35,327 bases of DNA from Ectothiorhodospira mobilis (GTDB taxonomy: Bacteria; Pseudomonadota; Gammaproteobacteria; Ectothiorhodospirales; Ectothiorhodospiraceae), in NCBI RefSeq assembly GCF_016584115.1, contig NZ_NRSK01000025.1:1-35327 (forward strand), given 5' to 3'. A program made the position numbers and the translations under genes. This document shows, piece by piece, positions 17,304 through 26,336 of the stretch. The notes below the pieces were generated by a model. That model did no database searches, had not been told where the DNA came from, and worked only from the letters and a program-made list of their open reading frames with translations. Within the stretch, counting starts at the first letter, position 1. Each line of letters opens with the position of its first letter.

Positions 17304-18797
17304 ATGGAATTCTCAGTCCAAAGCGGCATTCCCGGCACCCAGCCCAGCCCCTGCATCGTCGCGGGCGTATTCGAGCGACGCAAGCTCTCCGCCGCCGCCA
17401 AGGCCGTGGACCGGGCCACCGACGGCGCCCTCACCGCCCTGCTCAAGCGCGGCGACATGGACGGGGAACGGGGTCAGACCCTCTGGCTGCACCACCTCCC
17501 CGGCACGGTGGCCGAAAGGGTCCTGCTGGTGGGCCTGGGCAAGGAGAAGGAATTCGGCGAGGCCCCCTTCCGCGAGGCCACCGCCGCCATGACCCGGGCC
17601 CTGCTGCAAAGCGGCGCCGAGCGCGTGCACAACACCCTCACGGAGCTGCCGGTGAAGGGCCGCGATCTCCCCTGGAAGGCCTTCCAGACGGTGCTTGCCG
17701 TGGAGGACGGGCTCTACCGCTTCGACGAGTTCCGCACGGGCAAGAAACGGCCCCGACCCGCCCTCAAGCAGATGATCCTGGAGGCCGGTGACGAAGACCA
17801 GGTGGCCCCCGGGGAGCGGGCGGTGGCCCGCGCCCGGGCCACCGCCGCCGGCATGGGCCTGACCCGGGACCTGGCCAACCGCCCGGGCAACGTCTGCACC
17901 CCCGTGCACCTGGCGGAAGAGGCCAAGGCCCTGAAGAAGGCCAGCAAGGACCTCAAGCTGGAGGTGCTGGACGAGGAGGCCATGGAGAAGGAGGGCATGG
18001 GGGCCCTGCTGGCCGTGGGCCGGGGCTCGGAACAGCCCCCGCGGTTCATCATCCTGCAGCACCGGGGCGGCGACAAGGGGGACAAGCCCGTGGTGCTGGT
18101 GGGCAAGGGCATCACCTTCGACAGCGGCGGTATCTCCCTCAAGCCCGGTGAGGCCATGGACGAGATGAAATACGACATGGGCGGCGCCGCCGCCGTGCTG
18201 GGGGTCATGAAGGCCTGCGCCGAACTCCAGCTGCCCATGAACGTGGTGGGGGTCATCGCCGCCGCCGAGAACATGCCCGACGGCCGCGCCACCCGCCCCG
18301 GGGACATCATCAAGACCCTCTCCGGCCAGACCGTGGAGATCCTCAACACCGACGCCGAGGGCCGCCTGGTGCTCTGCGACGCCCTCACCTACGTGGAGCG
18401 CCTGGAACCGGCGGCGGTGGTGGACATGGCCACCCTCACCGGGGCCTGCATCATCGCCCTGGGGCACCAGGCCAGCGCCGTGCTGGGCAACGACACCACC
18501 CTGGTGCAGGAATTGCTCAGCGCCGGCCAGGAGACCCTGGACCGGGCCTGGGAGCTGCCCCTGTGGGACGAATACCAGGAACAGCTCAAGAGCAACTTCG
18601 CCGATATGGCCAATATCGGCGGCCGTCCCGCCGGCACCATCACCGCCGCCTGCTTCCTCTCCCGCTTCACCAGGAAATACAAATGGGCCCACCTGGACAT
18701 CGCCGGCGTGGCCTGGAAGAGCGGCAAGGAGAAAGGGGCCACCGGCCGCCCGGTGCCGCTGGTGATGCAGTTCCTGTTCAACCGCCTGGGGGACTGA
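17304..18797 (+). CDS. pepA: PepA, leucyl aminopeptidase A
   Basis: A 497-residue M17 aminopeptidase (E. coli PepA is 503), forming a hexamer with two metal ions per subunit. The catalytic C-terminal domain shows GKGITFDSGG (Asp273), the KYDMGGAAAV block, and the signature NTDAEGRLVL (348-357, with Asp350 and Glu352). The N-terminal alpha/beta domain spans about 1-165. The ATG at 17304 has GAGGA upstream (17294-17298); the longer open frame back to 16941 runs through lptF and is rejected. PepA cuts N-terminal residues from peptides and in E. coli also binds DNA as an Xer accessory factor and carAB regulator. It leads pepA-holC-valS. Confidence 0.95.
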   Translation: MEFSVQSGIPGTQPSPCIVAGVFERRKLSAAAKAVDRATDGALTALLKRGDMDGERGQTLWLHHLPGTVAERVLLVGLGKEKEFGEAPFREATAAMTRALLQSGAERVHNTLTELPVKGRDLPWKAFQTVLAVEDGLYRFDEFRTGKKRPRPALKQMILEAGDEDQVAPGERAVARARATAAGMGLTRDLANRPGNVCTPVHLAEEAKALKKASKDLKLEVLDEEAMEKEGMGALLAVGRGSEQPPRFIILQHRGGDKGDKPVVLVGKGITFDSGGISLKPGEAMDEMKYDMGGAAAVLGVMKACAELQLPMNVVGVIAAAENMPDGRATRPGDIIKTLSGQTVEILNTDAEGRLVLCDALTYVERLEPAAVVDMATLTGACIIALGHQASAVLGNDTTLVQELLSAGQETLDRAWELPLWDEYQEQLKSNFADMANIGGRPAGTITAACFLSRFTRKYKWAHLDIAGVAWKSGKEKGATGRPVPLVMQFLFNRLGD

Positions 18798-18871
18798 CCA
18801 TGCCCGCCGGCGCCCCGCTTCGGGCCCCTGCCCGCGGTCACGGGCCCCACGCCCGTGGCGCGGCCTGATCC

Positions 18872-19291
18872 ATGCCCCGCGTCGACTTCTACGTCATCCC
18901 GGGGGACGATCCGCGCCAGCGCCTGCTCACCGTCTGCCGCCTGGTGCACAAGGCCTACGGCCTCGGTCACCGGGTACACGTGCGCACCGCCTCCGCCGGG
19001 GAGTCCCGCTTCCTGGACGAACTGCTGTGGACCTTCCGGGACGATGCCTTCATCCCCCACGGCATCGCCCCGGAGGATCCCTCGCTGCCGGTGACCCTCG
19101 GCCACGACGAACCACTCCCACCCTCCGCCCGGGTGCTGGTGAATCTGGCCCACCCCGCCCCCGAACTCCCCGGGGATCTGGAGCGGGTGGCGGAGGTGAT
19201 CAACGACGACCCCCAGGTGCGCGACCCCGGTCGCGAACGCTTCCGTGCCTACCGGGAACGGGGCTGCGAGATGCACCACCACAAACTCTGA
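18872..19291 (+). CDS. holC: HolC, DNA polymerase III chi subunit
   Basis: A 139-residue protein that matches the chi subunit of the clamp loader in length and in blocks such as VDFYVI at the N-terminus and the VLVNLA segment in the second half. Chi binds the single-stranded DNA binding protein SSB and, through psi, the clamp loader. Its position between pepA and valS is the standard gammaproteobacterial order and supports the call. The region 18798-18871 before it holds no gene. No strong Shine-Dalgarno is seen before the ATG. Confidence 0.9.
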   Translation: MPRVDFYVIPGDDPRQRLLTVCRLVHKAYGLGHRVHVRTASAGESRFLDELLWTFRDDAFIPHGIAPEDPSLPVTLGHDEPLPPSARVLVNLAHPAPELPGDLERVAEVINDDPQVRDPGRERFRAYRERGCEMHHHKL

Positions 19292-19335
19292 TCCCGGAAC
19301 CGGCCCTGCTGGGCAGATATACCGAAAAAGATTAG

Positions 19336-19341
19336 TATAAT
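19336..19341 (+). promoter_or_regulatory. -10 element upstream of valS
   Basis: A perfect TATAAT 36 bases before the valS ATG, inside an unusually AT-rich stretch (19316-19342). No good -35 hexamer sits at 16-18 bases, so the promoter call is tentative; valS may also be read from upstream with pepA-holC. Confidence 0.4.
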
Positions 19342-19376
19342 CCGCCACTTTCGCCCCCATTCGATACCACGAACCC

Positions 19377-22142
19377 ATGCAAAAGACCTACGACCCCCGC
19401 GCCATCGAGCAATCCATCTATCAGGAATGGGAGGACCGCGGCTGGTTCGCGCCCGCGGGGGAAGGAAACCCCTACTGCATCCTGCTGCCGCCGCCCAATG
19501 TCACCGGCACCCTGCACATGGGCCACGCCTTCCAGGACACCCTCATGGACACCCTGGTGCGCTACCACCGCATGTGCGGCGACAACACCCTCTGGCAGGG
19601 GGGCACCGACCACGCGGGCATCGCCACCCAGATGGTGGTGGAACGCCAGCTGGCCCGGGAGGGGCGCAGCCGTCACGAGCTGGGGCGCGAGGGTTTTCTG
19701 GAGAAGGTGTGGGAGTGGCGGGGGCAGTCCGGCCATCAGATCCAGCAGCAGATGCGCCGCCTGGGCACCTCCGTGGACTGGAGCCGGGAGCGTTTCACCA
19801 TGGACGAGGGCCTGTCCCGTGCGGTGACCGAGGTCTTCGTGCGCCTGTATGACGAGGGGATCATCTATCGCGGCAAGCGCCTGGTGAACTGGGACCCGGT
19901 GCTGCACACCGCCGTCTCCGATCTGGAGGTGCTCTCCGAGGAGGAGCAGGGCAAGCTCTGGCACATGCGCTATCCCCTGGCCGACGGCTCCGGCCATCTG
20001 GTGGTGGCCACCACCCGCCCCGAGACCATGCTGGGGGACACCGCCGTGGCGGTGCACCCGGAGGACGAGCGCTACCGCCACCTCATCGGCCAGGAGGTGG
20101 AACTCCCCCTCACCGGCCGGCGCATCCCGGTGATCGCCGACGACTACGTGGACCCGGAATTCGGCTCCGGCTGCGTCAAGATCACCCCGGCCCACGACTT
20201 CAACGACTACGCCGTGGGCAGCCGCCACGAGCTGCCCATGATCAACCTCTTCACCATCGATGCCCGGCTCAACGACGAGGCCCCTGAGGCCTACCGGGGG
20301 CTGGACCGCTTCGAGGCCCGGGAGCGCATCGTCGCCGACCTGGACGCCCAGGGCCTGCTGGAACGCATCGACGACCACAAGCTCATGGTGCCCCGGGGGG
20401 ACCGCAGCGGTGCCGTCATCGAGCCCTTTCTCACCGACCAGTGGTACGTCAAGGCCGCCCCCCTGGCCGGCCCCGCCATCCAGGCGGTGGAGGATGGGCG
20501 CATCCGCTTCGTGCCGGAGAACTGGAGCAAGACCTATTTCGAATGGATGCGCAACATCGAGGACTGGTGCATCTCCCGCCAGATCTGGTGGGGCCATCGC
20601 ATCCCCGCCTGGTACGACGACGCCGGCAACCTCTACGTGGCCCGGGACGAGGACGAGGCGCGGCGCAAGTACAACCTGGAGCCGGGCGTGCACCTGACCC
20701 GGGACCCGGACGTGCTGGACACCTGGTTCAGCTCCGCCCTGTGGCCCTTCTCCACCCTGGGCTGGCCGGAAAAGACCCCGGAACTGGACACCTTCTACCC
20801 CACCTCGGTGCTGGTCACCGGCTTTGACATCATCTTCTTCTGGGTGGCCCGCATGATCATGATGGGCCTGAAGTTCATGGACGACGTCCCCTTCCGCGAG
20901 GTCTATGTCACCGGCCTGATCCGGGACGCCGAGGGCCAGAAGATGTCCAAATCCAAGGGCAACGTCCTGGACCCCATCGACCTCATCGACGGCATCACCC
21001 TGGAGGACCTGCTGGCCAAGCGCACCCACGGCCTGATGCAGCCGCAGATGGAAAAGCGTATCGCCAAGGCCACCAAGAAGCAGTTCCCCGACGGCATCCC
21101 CGCCTTCGGCACCGACGCCCTGCGCTTCACCCTGGCGGCCCTGGCCACCAGCGGCCGGGACATCAAGTTCGACCTGGGGCGCATCGAGGGCTACCGCAAC
21201 TTCTGCAATAAGCTCTGGAACGCCGCCCGCTACGTGCTCATGAACACCGAAGGCCGGGACACCGGCCTGGACGGCGGCGGGATGGAATTCTCCCTGGCGG
21301 ACCGCTGGATCCGCTCCCGCCTGCAGACGGTCATCACCGAGACCCGGCGCCACCTGGACAGCTACCGCTTCGACCTGGCCGCCCGCGCCCTGTACGACTT
21401 CACCTGGCACGACTACTGCGACTGGTACCTGGAACTGAGCAAGCCGGTGCTCACCGGCGAGGCCAGCAGCGAGGCCGCCCGCCGCGGCACGCGCCACACC
21501 CTGGTGCAGGTGCTGGAAACCCTGCTGCGCCTCCTGCATCCCATCGTGCCCTTCATCACCGAGGCCATCTGGCGCCAGGTGGCCCCCCTGGCCGGCTGCA
21601 ACGGCGAGACCGTCATGCACCGGCCCTACCCCGCGGCGGAGCCGGCCCTGCAGGACGCCGCCGCGGAGCGGGAGATCGAATGGGTCAAGCAGTTCATCCT
21701 GGGCATGCGCCGCATCCGTGCCGAGATGGACATCCCCCCGGGGCGGCCCGTGCCCGTGGTCCTCAGCCAGTGGAGCGCCAACGACCAGGCCCGTCTCGAG
21801 GCCAACCGGGGCTTCATCGACTTCCTCGGCAAACCGGAATCCATCACCTGGCTGGATGCGGGCGACGAGGAACCCGAATCCGCCCTGGCCCTGGTGGGGG
21901 AGATGCGCCTGCTCATCCCCCTGGCGGGGCTCATCGACAAGGACGCCGAGATCGCCCGCCTGGAAAAGGAGGTGGCCAAGGCGCAGAAGAACCTGGACCA
22001 GTGCCGGGGACGCCTGGACAACCCCAGCTTCGTGGAACGGGCCCCCGCCGAGGTGGTGGACAAGGAACGCGCCCGCGTGGCGGAACTCACCGCCAGCCTG
22101 CGGGAACTGGAAGGCCAGCTGGAGAAGATCCGGCGACTGTGA
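19377..22142 (+). CDS. valS: Valyl-tRNA synthetase
   Basis: A 921-residue class I aminoacyl-tRNA synthetase that charges tRNA-Val. The HIGH-type motif is HMGH at 47-50, the editing domain lies at about 190-340, and KMSKS is at 522-526. The anticodon-binding domain follows, then the C-terminal coiled-coil arm (about 855-921), which binds the tRNA corner. The gene is intact, but its last 37 codons and seven following bases are repeated, with about ten base changes, at 24227-24344. A hairpin follows the stop at 22180-22213. Confidence 0.97.
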   Translation: MQKTYDPRAIEQSIYQEWEDRGWFAPAGEGNPYCILLPPPNVTGTLHMGHAFQDTLMDTLVRYHRMCGDNTLWQGGTDHAGIATQMVVERQLAREGRSRHELGREGFLEKVWEWRGQSGHQIQQQMRRLGTSVDWSRERFTMDEGLSRAVTEVFVRLYDEGIIYRGKRLVNWDPVLHTAVSDLEVLSEEEQGKLWHMRYPLADGSGHLVVATTRPETMLGDTAVAVHPEDERYRHLIGQEVELPLTGRRIPVIADDYVDPEFGSGCVKITPAHDFNDYAVGSRHELPMINLFTIDARLNDEAPEAYRGLDRFEARERIVADLDAQGLLERIDDHKLMVPRGDRSGAVIEPFLTDQWYVKAAPLAGPAIQAVEDGRIRFVPENWSKTYFEWMRNIEDWCISRQIWWGHRIPAWYDDAGNLYVARDEDEARRKYNLEPGVHLTRDPDVLDTWFSSALWPFSTLGWPEKTPELDTFYPTSVLVTGFDIIFFWVARMIMMGLKFMDDVPFREVYVTGLIRDAEGQKMSKSKGNVLDPIDLIDGITLEDLLAKRTHGLMQPQMEKRIAKATKKQFPDGIPAFGTDALRFTLAALATSGRDIKFDLGRIEGYRNFCNKLWNAARYVLMNTEGRDTGLDGGGMEFSLADRWIRSRLQTVITETRRHLDSYRFDLAARALYDFTWHDYCDWYLELSKPVLTGEASSEAARRGTRHTLVQVLETLLRLLHPIVPFITEAIWRQVAPLAGCNGETVMHRPYPAAEPALQDAAAEREIEWVKQFILGMRRIRAEMDIPPGRPVPVVLSQWSANDQARLEANRGFIDFLGKPESITWLDAGDEEPESALALVGEMRLLIPLAGLIDKDAEIARLEKEVAKAQKNLDQCRGRLDNPSFVERAPAEVVDKERARVAELTASLRELEGQLEKIRRL

Positions 22143-22149
22143 GGTGAGC
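22032..22149 (+). repeat. valS 3'-end direct repeat, copy 1 (within the intact gene)
   Basis: This stretch covers the last 37 codons of valS, its stop and seven bases beyond. It recurs in direct orientation at 24227-24344 without gaps, with about ten differences in the first 111 bases by my alignment. The two copies bracket a roughly 2.1-kb segment with the DUF808 gene and hicAB. Confidence 0.9.
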
Positions 22150-22179
22150 CGGATCGAACCCCACCGCCTGGAGGACAGC

Positions 22180-22213
22180 AAAAGGGGTGGCCAGCGTGCG
22201 CCACCCGCCCCTT
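22180..22213 (+). terminator. Hairpin downstream of valS
   Basis: AAGGGG-TGGC pairs with GCCA-CCC and CCCCTT across a short loop, with a two-base bulge. No T-run follows, so it is a weak intrinsic terminator candidate. It is absent after the second valS copy. Confidence 0.4.
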
Positions 22214-22282
22214 GACCCATATCGGACTGTACACCCCGTGGGCCATGATGGCCCGCAAGACCGATTCGGAAGGATACTGCCC

Positions 22283-23206
<924 letters not shown>

Positions 23207-23217
23207 GCCGCGTGCCC

Positions 23218-23239
23218 TGAATTCAACCCCTTGAATTCA
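23218..23239. repeat. Perfect inverted repeat after the DUF808 gene
   Basis: TGAATTCAA and TTGAATTCA flank CCCC, giving a 9-bp perfect inverted repeat whose arms each contain a GAATTC palindrome. It begins 12 bases after the DUF808 stop. It could be a stem-loop or protein site; it lacks the GC stem and T-run of an intrinsic terminator. Confidence 0.6.
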
Positions 23240-23279
23240 AACGATAACCCAAACGCTTAATAAGGCAGGCAGAGCGCAG

Positions 23280-23446
23280 ATGCGCCCCACGGAGCGGCAT
23301 GAACTGGCCGCCGACGCCGCCATGGCCCGGGGACAGCACCTCAGTCCATACGTGGCCAGCGCCATCAAAGCAGGAACTTTCCGCCTGAGAGCGCAGCGCG
23401 CTGGTATCACAAGTGCAGTCATCCAGGGCACACGCCCCATGCTGGG
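23280..23446 (+). pseudogene. Remnant of a hicB antitoxin 3' end
   Basis: This stretch matches the last third of the intact hicB (ribbon-helix-helix part, about residue 76 onward) and roughly 60 bases beyond its stop. The sequence ADAAMARGQ is identical in both. An extra base near 23370 shifts the frame, so reading runs through the position of the old stop. The 5' two thirds and any partner toxin are missing. The open frame 23280-23546 that covers it should not be taken as a gene. The 352-base gap 23207-23558 otherwise holds an inverted repeat at its start and the hicAB operator at its end. Confidence 0.75.
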
Positions 23447-23528
23447 GTTCGTTCCCCAGTCATTGCGGCCATGCCGTGGTGGAATCAGTATGTATCTCCC
23501 GCCTGATGGAGCTTCGTTTCGCCTTGCC

Positions 23529-23553
23529 TTTGATACTGGAATATAGTATCAAA
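23529..23553 (+). promoter_or_regulatory. hicAB operator/promoter
   Basis: A perfect 9-bp inverted repeat, TTTGATACT and AGTATCAAA with a 7-base spacer, ends five bases before the hicA ATG. It overlaps two promoter readings: TTGCCT (23524-23529) with TATCAA (23547-23552) at 17 bases, or a -10 TATAGT at 23542-23547. The symmetry suits the ribbon-helix-helix end of HicB binding here for autorepression. Either promoter would start at or within a few bases of the hicA ATG. Confidence 0.7.
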
Positions 23554-23558
23554 ATGGT

Positions 23559-23813
23559 ATGAAAAGAAGGCACGCCAAAACGCTGGCCGCCATCTTCAGC
23601 CGCCCCACACCGGGCTCCATTCCCTGGAGCGACATCGAATCGATGCTAAGGGCGTTGGGCGCTGACATTCAGGAACGGGAAGGCTCGCGTATCGCTGTCG
23701 TGCTCTTTGGCGAAGTGCGTGTGTTCCACCGGCCCCACCCCTCTCGAGATACCGACAAAGGCGCGGTGGTCAGCATTCGCAACTGGCTGGAGGAAAACGG
23801 AGAAACACCGTGA
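23559..23813 (+). CDS. hicA: HicA-family mRNA interferase toxin
   Basis: An 84-residue protein of the HicA type, a small double-stranded-RNA-binding-like fold that cleaves mRNA until bound by HicB. Visible features are the REGSRIAVVLFGE core (40-52) and the FHRPHPS segment with His57 and His60, followed by the Asp-x-Gly and a C-terminal helix ending in LEENG. It belongs to the HicA branch paired with long HicB antitoxins. Which His is catalytic cannot be told from sequence alone. The stop overlaps the GTG start of hicB by four bases. No Shine-Dalgarno precedes the ATG and the promoter lies almost on it, so the message may be leaderless. Confidence 0.85.
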   Translation: MKRRHAKTLAAIFSRPTPGSIPWSDIESMLRALGADIQEREGSRIAVVLFGEVRVFHRPHPSRDTDKGAVVSIRNWLEENGETP

Positions 23814-24145
23814 ACAACATCATGATCATCGACGGCTATCGCGCCGTCATCCAGTACGACCCGGATATCGAGATGTTCCGCGGCGAGTTCACCGGCCTGA
23901 ACGGCGGCGCCGACTTCTATGCCGACAGCGTGGCCGAACTGCGCGAGGAAGGCCGGGCCTCGCTGCGCGTCTTCCTGGACGAGTGCCGAGAGCGCGGCAT
24001 TGAACCCACCAAATCCTACTCCGGAAAGTTCCTGGTGCGCCTGCCCGCGGAGTTGCATGAACATGCCGCCGACGCCGCCATGGCCCGGGGGCAGAGCCTC
24101 AACCAATTCGTGGCCAGCGCCATCGAGCACGAACTTTCCGCCTGA
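23810..24145 (+). CDS. hicB: HicB-family antitoxin with ribbon-helix-helix domain
   Basis: A 111-residue antitoxin. The N-terminal HicB fold (about 1-65) carries the YRAVIQYDPDIEMFRGEF block that covers the toxin, and the C-terminal ribbon-helix-helix domain (about 73-109, FLVRLPAELHEHAADAA) binds DNA. The GTG start overlaps the hicA stop (GTGA) and has GGAG eight bases upstream. It should neutralise HicA and repress the operon at the inverted repeat 23529-23553. Its 3' end and about 60 following bases are repeated in the remnant at 23280-23446. Confidence 0.88.
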   Translation: MNNIMIIDGYRAVIQYDPDIEMFRGEFTGLNGGADFYADSVAELREEGRASLRVFLDECRERGIEPTKSYSGKFLVRLPAELHEHAADAAMARGQSLNQFVASAIEHELSA

Positions 24146-24204
24146 GAGCGCAGCGCGCTGGGATCACAAGTGCAGTCATCCAGGGCACAAGTCCCATGCC
24201 GGGG
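24035..24204 (+). repeat. hicB 3'-end repeat, copy 2
   Basis: Direct repeat partner of 23280-23446. The best-kept part starts at AACTTTCCGCC (24132; 23375 in copy 1) and runs about 58 bases with a single base change. Recombination between the copies would remove hicA and most of hicB. Confidence 0.8.
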
Positions 24205-24226
24205 CCGCCGGGACCACCCCAGTTGC

Positions 24227-24344
24227 GTGGCACAGGCCCCGGCCCAGGTGGTGGACAAGGAACGGGCCCGCGTGGCGGAACGCACCGCCAGCCTGCGGGA
24301 ATTGGAGGGCCAGCTGGAGAAGATCCGGCGGCTATGAGGTGAGC
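24227..24344 (+). pseudogene. Truncated second copy of the valS 3' end
   Basis: The frame reads the last 36 residues of ValS with few changes, keeps the stop at 24335-24337, and repeats the next seven bases. No ValS sequence precedes it. It is about 91 percent identical to the real end (ten changes in 111 bases by eye), too diverged for a fresh duplication. It therefore looks like the valS end of another strain or the ancestral junction left by recombination. Together with the hicB repeat tail and the cowN control region it accounts for the 371-base gap 24146-24516. Confidence 0.85.
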
Positions 24345-24385
24345 ACGTACGGGGACCCTGGGGGAGCCCATCCCCCCACGATCCC

Positions 24386-24401
24386 TGTCGCCTTCCCCAC
24401 A
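24386..24401 (+). promoter_or_regulatory. NifA upstream activator site for cowN
   Basis: TGT (24386-24388), ten bases, then ACA (24399-24401): the exact NifA consensus TGT-N10-ACA. Its centre is about 98 bases upstream of the predicted sigma-54 start (near 24492), within the usual range. Confidence 0.75.
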
Positions 24402-24465
24402 ATCCCCTGCCCCCACCGACCAGAAAGACCTTTAACATTCAGTCAGTTGGGCGCTCACCGCAAAC

Positions 24466-24481
24466 TGGCCCACTCCTTGCA
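24466..24481 (+). promoter_or_regulatory. Sigma-54 (-24/-12) promoter of cowN
   Basis: TGGCCC (24466-24471), five bases, then TTGCA (24477-24481). The invariant GG and GC are ten bases apart, as required for RpoN. Transcription would begin near 24492, giving a leader of about 25 bases to the GTG at 24517. Confidence 0.85.
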
Positions 24482-24516
24482 TTTTCTTGCGAAACCCTGC
24501 ACCCAGGAGCCCCACC

Positions 24517-24819
24517 GTGAGCCGGCCCGACCTCGATCCCGACGCCATCCAAGCCCGCTACATCAGCTTCAAGGACCTGGACTGCGACGGCAACGCCCGC
24601 CGCGTCATGGAGCGGATCCAGCATCTCACCGCCGCCCCGGACCGGGGGTCCCCCTTCTGGGACTACTTCCTGGGCAAACGCCAACCCGCCTCGGGCCCCG
24701 CCCCCGATGACCTCTTCCTGATCCACGCCCACGTGAACACCATCCGGGAACTGTTCGAGGACTGCGACGACCAGGACGCCCTGGCCCTGCTGGACTGGGT
24801 GGAGGAGGCCTGCTGCTGA
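24517..24819 (+). CDS. cowN: CowN, protects nitrogenase from carbon monoxide
   Basis: A 100-residue protein matching the CowN family: RYISFKDLDCDGNARRVM near the start, the FWDYFLGK and DDLFLIHAHVN blocks, and an acidic end with LLDWVEEACC. CowN lets diazotrophs keep fixing nitrogen in the presence of CO. The start GTG at 24517 has AGGAG seven bases upstream; an in-frame ATG at 24487 lies before the predicted start of transcription and is rejected. A canonical sigma-54 promoter and NifA site precede it, so expression with the nif genes is expected. No CooA-type control was searched for beyond this. No other nif gene is in the window. Confidence 0.92.
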   Translation: MSRPDLDPDAIQARYISFKDLDCDGNARRVMERIQHLTAAPDRGSPFWDYFLGKRQPASGPAPDDLFLIHAHVNTIRELFEDCDDQDALALLDWVEEACC

Positions 24820-24824
24820 GGGGT

Positions 24825-24849
24825 GCCGATAGCCCAATCCGGGTTCGGC
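24825..24849 (+). terminator. Weak hairpin after cowN
   Basis: GCCGA pairs with TCGGC and an inner CCC with GGG around AATCC, five bases after the cowN stop region. No T-run follows. Between it and the next gene (24850-24953) I see no convincing promoter. Confidence 0.3.
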
Positions 24850-24953
24850 GTTGAGTGTAAAGACCAGCGCCAGCCCCAATTCATGGCCGAAGGGGGCGCA
24901 ATGGTTGCTAGACTGGCCCCAGAACGAGAATCAGAAAAACACCAGGGGGACGC

Positions 24954-26021
24954 ATGGGGAAACCAACATTCCAGTACCACCCGGTCCGTTACGCCAAGCA
25001 CATGCGGCCGGCCTTCGAGATGACCGCCGACCAGTTCTATGGGCATAGCGGCGGCGACCGCGAAGAACTTGGTGGCCTGCTGGCAAGTACAGTTTTCGGG
25101 GAAGTAGCCCGCCGGCTGATTGAGGCTGACCCGCAACCCACCGTGCCGGCAGACCCGGACCAATGGGGGCAGCACCAGGAAATGACCTTCGGCGCGTACC
25201 AGTCCTACCTGGCCCACGGCGAAAACATCTTCCATATTCAGCCCGCCCTGGCTGACATGTTCACCAAGACCGACGTGGACCAGATAGCCGTCGACCAGTT
25301 GCGACTGCCCTTCGATGCGTTCTACCTGCACTTCGGCCAGGTAGATGGCTTACAGCTACCGAGCCGGGGCCGCTACATCGACGGCGCCTACGTGCAAGAC
25401 GGGGAAGTCCTGATGATCTGTTTCACGGCTGCGGATCCAGGTTTGGACTATGCAGAGCCGTTGCCCGTCGCGCAGTTCATGGCCGCCGATGAACAACTGG
25501 AGTTTGTCTTGGGTGGCGAACCGGGAATGACTGTCGGCCAGTCCATCCAAGACGCCCAGCGGGACTTCAGTCGCGTGGATCACCTGCGGGAGGTCTACAC
25601 CCAATGGGAGCCCGCCTTCCCGGCCGCGACGCGCCTTCTGATGAACGCGCTTTGCTACCTGGGCTCACCACACCGGGAGGTCAACGAACGATTCTCCGAC
25701 GACACCCCAAAGACCATAGCCCGCAAGTACGCCAGCGCCACCAGCAGCAAACAAAGGGACCGCGTGCTGAGCAAGGCCAAGGCCCAAGGCTTCCGACGAA
25801 TCCAGTTCCTTGGGGATTCCATCCAGGGTGCGGCGGCTGTTCGTGGCGGCGGCGAGGTTTCCCCGCACTGGAGGCGCGGACACTGGCGAAACCAGGCCCA
25901 CGGCCCGGAGCGAAGGCAACACCGGCTGGTCTGGATTCAGCCCACCATCGTGAAGGGCGACCAGGGCGCCCCGGTGAAGGGAAAGCACCTGTACGAAGTG
26001 GACAGCAAGCCGGGCGAATGA
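24954..26021 (+). CDS. Hypothetical protein with AcrVA2-like C-terminal motif
   Basis: A 355-residue protein with no signal peptide or membrane helix. Near the middle is LPFDAFYLHFGQVDGL (118-133) leading into a beta-rich stretch (YIDGAYVQDGEVLMICF). The C-terminus holds HWRRGHWR (305-312) and VWIQP (326-330), preceded by a helical basic segment. The pattern RRGHW, then a Gly, then Arg-x-W-x-x-P-x-x-V recalls the end of Moraxella AcrVA2, a Cas12a inhibitor, and the central LP-x-x-x-x-Y block also resembles it. That protein is about 320 residues. The comparison is from memory, and many proteins of unknown role share this ending, so anti-CRISPR function is only a hypothesis. Codon use is less GC-biased than that of its neighbours, and it sits between cowN and a tRNA gene, which suggests transfer. 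Confidence 0.65.
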   Translation: MGKPTFQYHPVRYAKHMRPAFEMTADQFYGHSGGDREELGGLLASTVFGEVARRLIEADPQPTVPADPDQWGQHQEMTFGAYQSYLAHGENIFHIQPALADMFTKTDVDQIAVDQLRLPFDAFYLHFGQVDGLQLPSRGRYIDGAYVQDGEVLMICFTAADPGLDYAEPLPVAQFMAADEQLEFVLGGEPGMTVGQSIQDAQRDFSRVDHLREVYTQWEPAFPAATRLLMNALCYLGSPHREVNERFSDDTPKTIARKYASATSSKQRDRVLSKAKAQGFRRIQFLGDSIQGAAAVRGGGEVSPHWRRGHWRNQAHGPERRQHRLVWIQPTIVKGDQGAPVKGKHLYEVDSKPGE

Positions 26022-26050
26022 GGGCCACCCGTCACCCCAGCCCCAACGAA

Positions 26051-26084
26051 AAAGCCCCGGGAGCCGAAGCCACCGGGGCGTTTC
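26051..26084 (+). terminator. Intrinsic terminator after the AcrVA2-like gene
   Basis: GCCCCGG (26054-26060) pairs with CCGGGGC (26073-26079) around a 12-base loop; AAAA precedes and GTTTCC follows. It begins 30 bases after the stop codon. The rest of the gap to the tRNA gene (26085-26186) holds nothing I recognise. Confidence 0.7.
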
Positions 26085-26186
26085 CTGTCGGGCCAGTAGG
26101 ATGGGCCACGAGCATTTCAAGGCCGTCGATCACATGGGCGGACGGATACCCATCCTGATTCCAACCAAATGAGTCGCTTGAGTATC

Positions 26187-26276
<90 letters not shown>

Positions 26277-26336
26277 TGGGGTCTTGCTGTTCTTCCCCGT
26301 TGCAAGCCCGGTGGTGGGGGCGTGCCGTGATGGGCC

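Noticed and set aside
19292-19376. A T-box or other riboswitch before valS
   Set aside because: The gap is only 85 bases, shows no specifier-type structure, and T-boxes are not expected in this class.
23280-23546. 88-codon frame before hicA taken as a gene
   Set aside because: It is a frameshifted hicB end that reads on into the hicA promoter.
25604-26158. 184-codon frame overlapping the AcrVA2-like gene
   Set aside because: Out of frame with the better-supported gene and rich in Gly, Arg and Pro as in shadow frames.
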